A DNA stretch of 14,642 nucleotides from assembly GCA_902462525.1 (NCBI GenBank), contig CABQCA010000045.1:1-14642 (forward strand). Direction: 5' to 3'. How positions within the stretch are numbered: the first letter of the stretch is position 1; the number at the start of each line of letters is the position of its first letter. The notes under the pieces are model-generated. The model did no database searches. It was given only the letters and a program-made list of their open reading frames with translations, and had not been told where the DNA came from. Origin of the DNA: an uncultured Porphyromonadaceae bacterium (GTDB lineage: Bacteria > Bacteroidota > Bacteroidia > Bacteroidales > Muribaculaceae). Below, in pieces: positions 14,382-14,642 of the stretch. The translations under genes were made by a program, and so were the position numbers.

Positions 14382-14428
14382 CCAGTTGCGTCGTTATGAT
14401 TATATGGAATAGAGCATTCGGTTAATTA

Positions 14429-14642
14429 TCATAGTAGAATGTTGAAAAGGTACCCGGATATGACAGCAGTCAGGAATATTACAGCGACAATCATAGCGAC
14501 AAGTTTCTTCTTGAAGATGCTTGCGAGCATTGACATTTCGGGTATAGCCATGCCCGCTCCACCGATAACGAGTGCTATCACAGCTCCTATACTCATGCCT
14601 TTGCCCATCAATGCCACACCGATAGGTATTGCAGTCTCAGCC
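14429..14642 (-). CDS. Permease of the ArsP/UPF0718 (YraQ-like) family, C-terminal part only
   Basis: The minus-strand frame is open from the window edge to the TGA at 14431-14429 and gives 70 residues. They read as the last helices of an ArsP_1-type permease: IPIGVALMGKGMSIGAVIAL, then GGAGMAIPEMSML, a basic loop FKKKL, and a final hydrophobic helix (MIVAVIFLTAVISGYLF). Family members are inner-membrane permeases. Some export organoarsenicals, but most have unknown cargo. The GTG at 14617 and the ATG at 14608 are internal codons, not starts, because the conserved helix continues upstream past the edge. The gene is followed by a clear terminator. The family call rests on the short tail only. 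Confidence 0.72.
   Translation of the reverse strand, partial: AETAIPIGVALMGKGMSIGAVIALVIGGAGMAIPEMSMLASIFKKKLVAMIVAVIFLTAVISGYLFNILL

Larger units (their letters stand above)
13708..14428. other. AT-rich non-coding scar region with hairpins and a short tandem repeat
   Basis: No gene is supported in these 721 bp. Base composition is clearly more AT-rich than the genes to the left. Contents are a hairpin plus T-run at 13818-13870, a long bulged inverted repeat at 13962-14018, a degenerate octamer repeat at 14263-14310 and a minus-strand terminator at 14340-14381. Short open frames here cross these structures and show no codon character. The region follows an integrase fragment, so it probably came with the same mobile element. 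Confidence 0.6.

Overview
The window is from a member of the order Bacteroidales (phylum Bacteroidota). Three things point there. There is a DUF5119-type lipoprotein next to a fimbrillin-family (Mfa-like) lipoprotein. There is a clostripain-family lipoprotein and a FucP-type sugar transporter. The -33/-7 promoter elements (TTTG ... TAnnTTTGC) are those of the Bacteroides primary sigma factor, seen at several gene starts. The fairly high GC and gene style would suit Muribaculaceae or a relative, but this is a guess.

Layout. (1) 1-2776, minus strand: the 5' part of an MscS-type channel gene, overlapped by 4 bases (ATGA) by a secreted C11 peptidase lipoprotein gene; upstream of these lies recR followed by a GNAT acetyltransferase gene, again with an ATGA overlap. 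(2) 2902-4991, plus strand: a two-gene surface-adhesin unit, DUF5119 lipoprotein then fimbrillin, closed by a 35-bp near-perfect palindromic terminator. (3) 5068-9495, minus strand: a four-gene run of alpha/beta hydrolase, membrane-anchored MurF-like ligase, D-Ala-D-Ala ligase and CpsB/YwqE-like PHP phosphatase. A good promoter and a 13-bp tandem repeat lie in front of it. (4) 9650-11488, minus strand: an SLC13/DASS transporter with two cytosolic RCK_C domains. (5) 11750-13126, plus strand: an FHS-family sugar transporter divergent from SLC13, with its own strong promoter and a 70-nt leader. (6) 13127-14428: an insertion scar. It holds the C-terminal catalytic half of a tyrosine recombinase, about 720 bp of AT-rich non-coding DNA with two hairpins and a degenerate octamer tandem repeat, and a minus-strand terminator. 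(7) 14429-14642, minus strand: the 3' end of an ArsP/UPF0718-type permease.

How the genes work together. The central minus-strand run looks like a cell-envelope module. Ddl makes D-Ala-D-Ala. The Mur ligase could attach that dipeptide to an acceptor, but it lacks the uridine-binding N-terminal domain of true MurF and has about five membrane segments instead, so its acceptor may be membrane-bound. The hydrolase and PHP enzyme are plausible processing or regulatory partners. This is the best candidate for an under-described system in the window. The adhesin pair, the C11 protease lipoprotein and the two transporters fit a gut Bacteroidales lifestyle. No rRNA, tRNA, CRISPR array or intact insertion sequence was seen.
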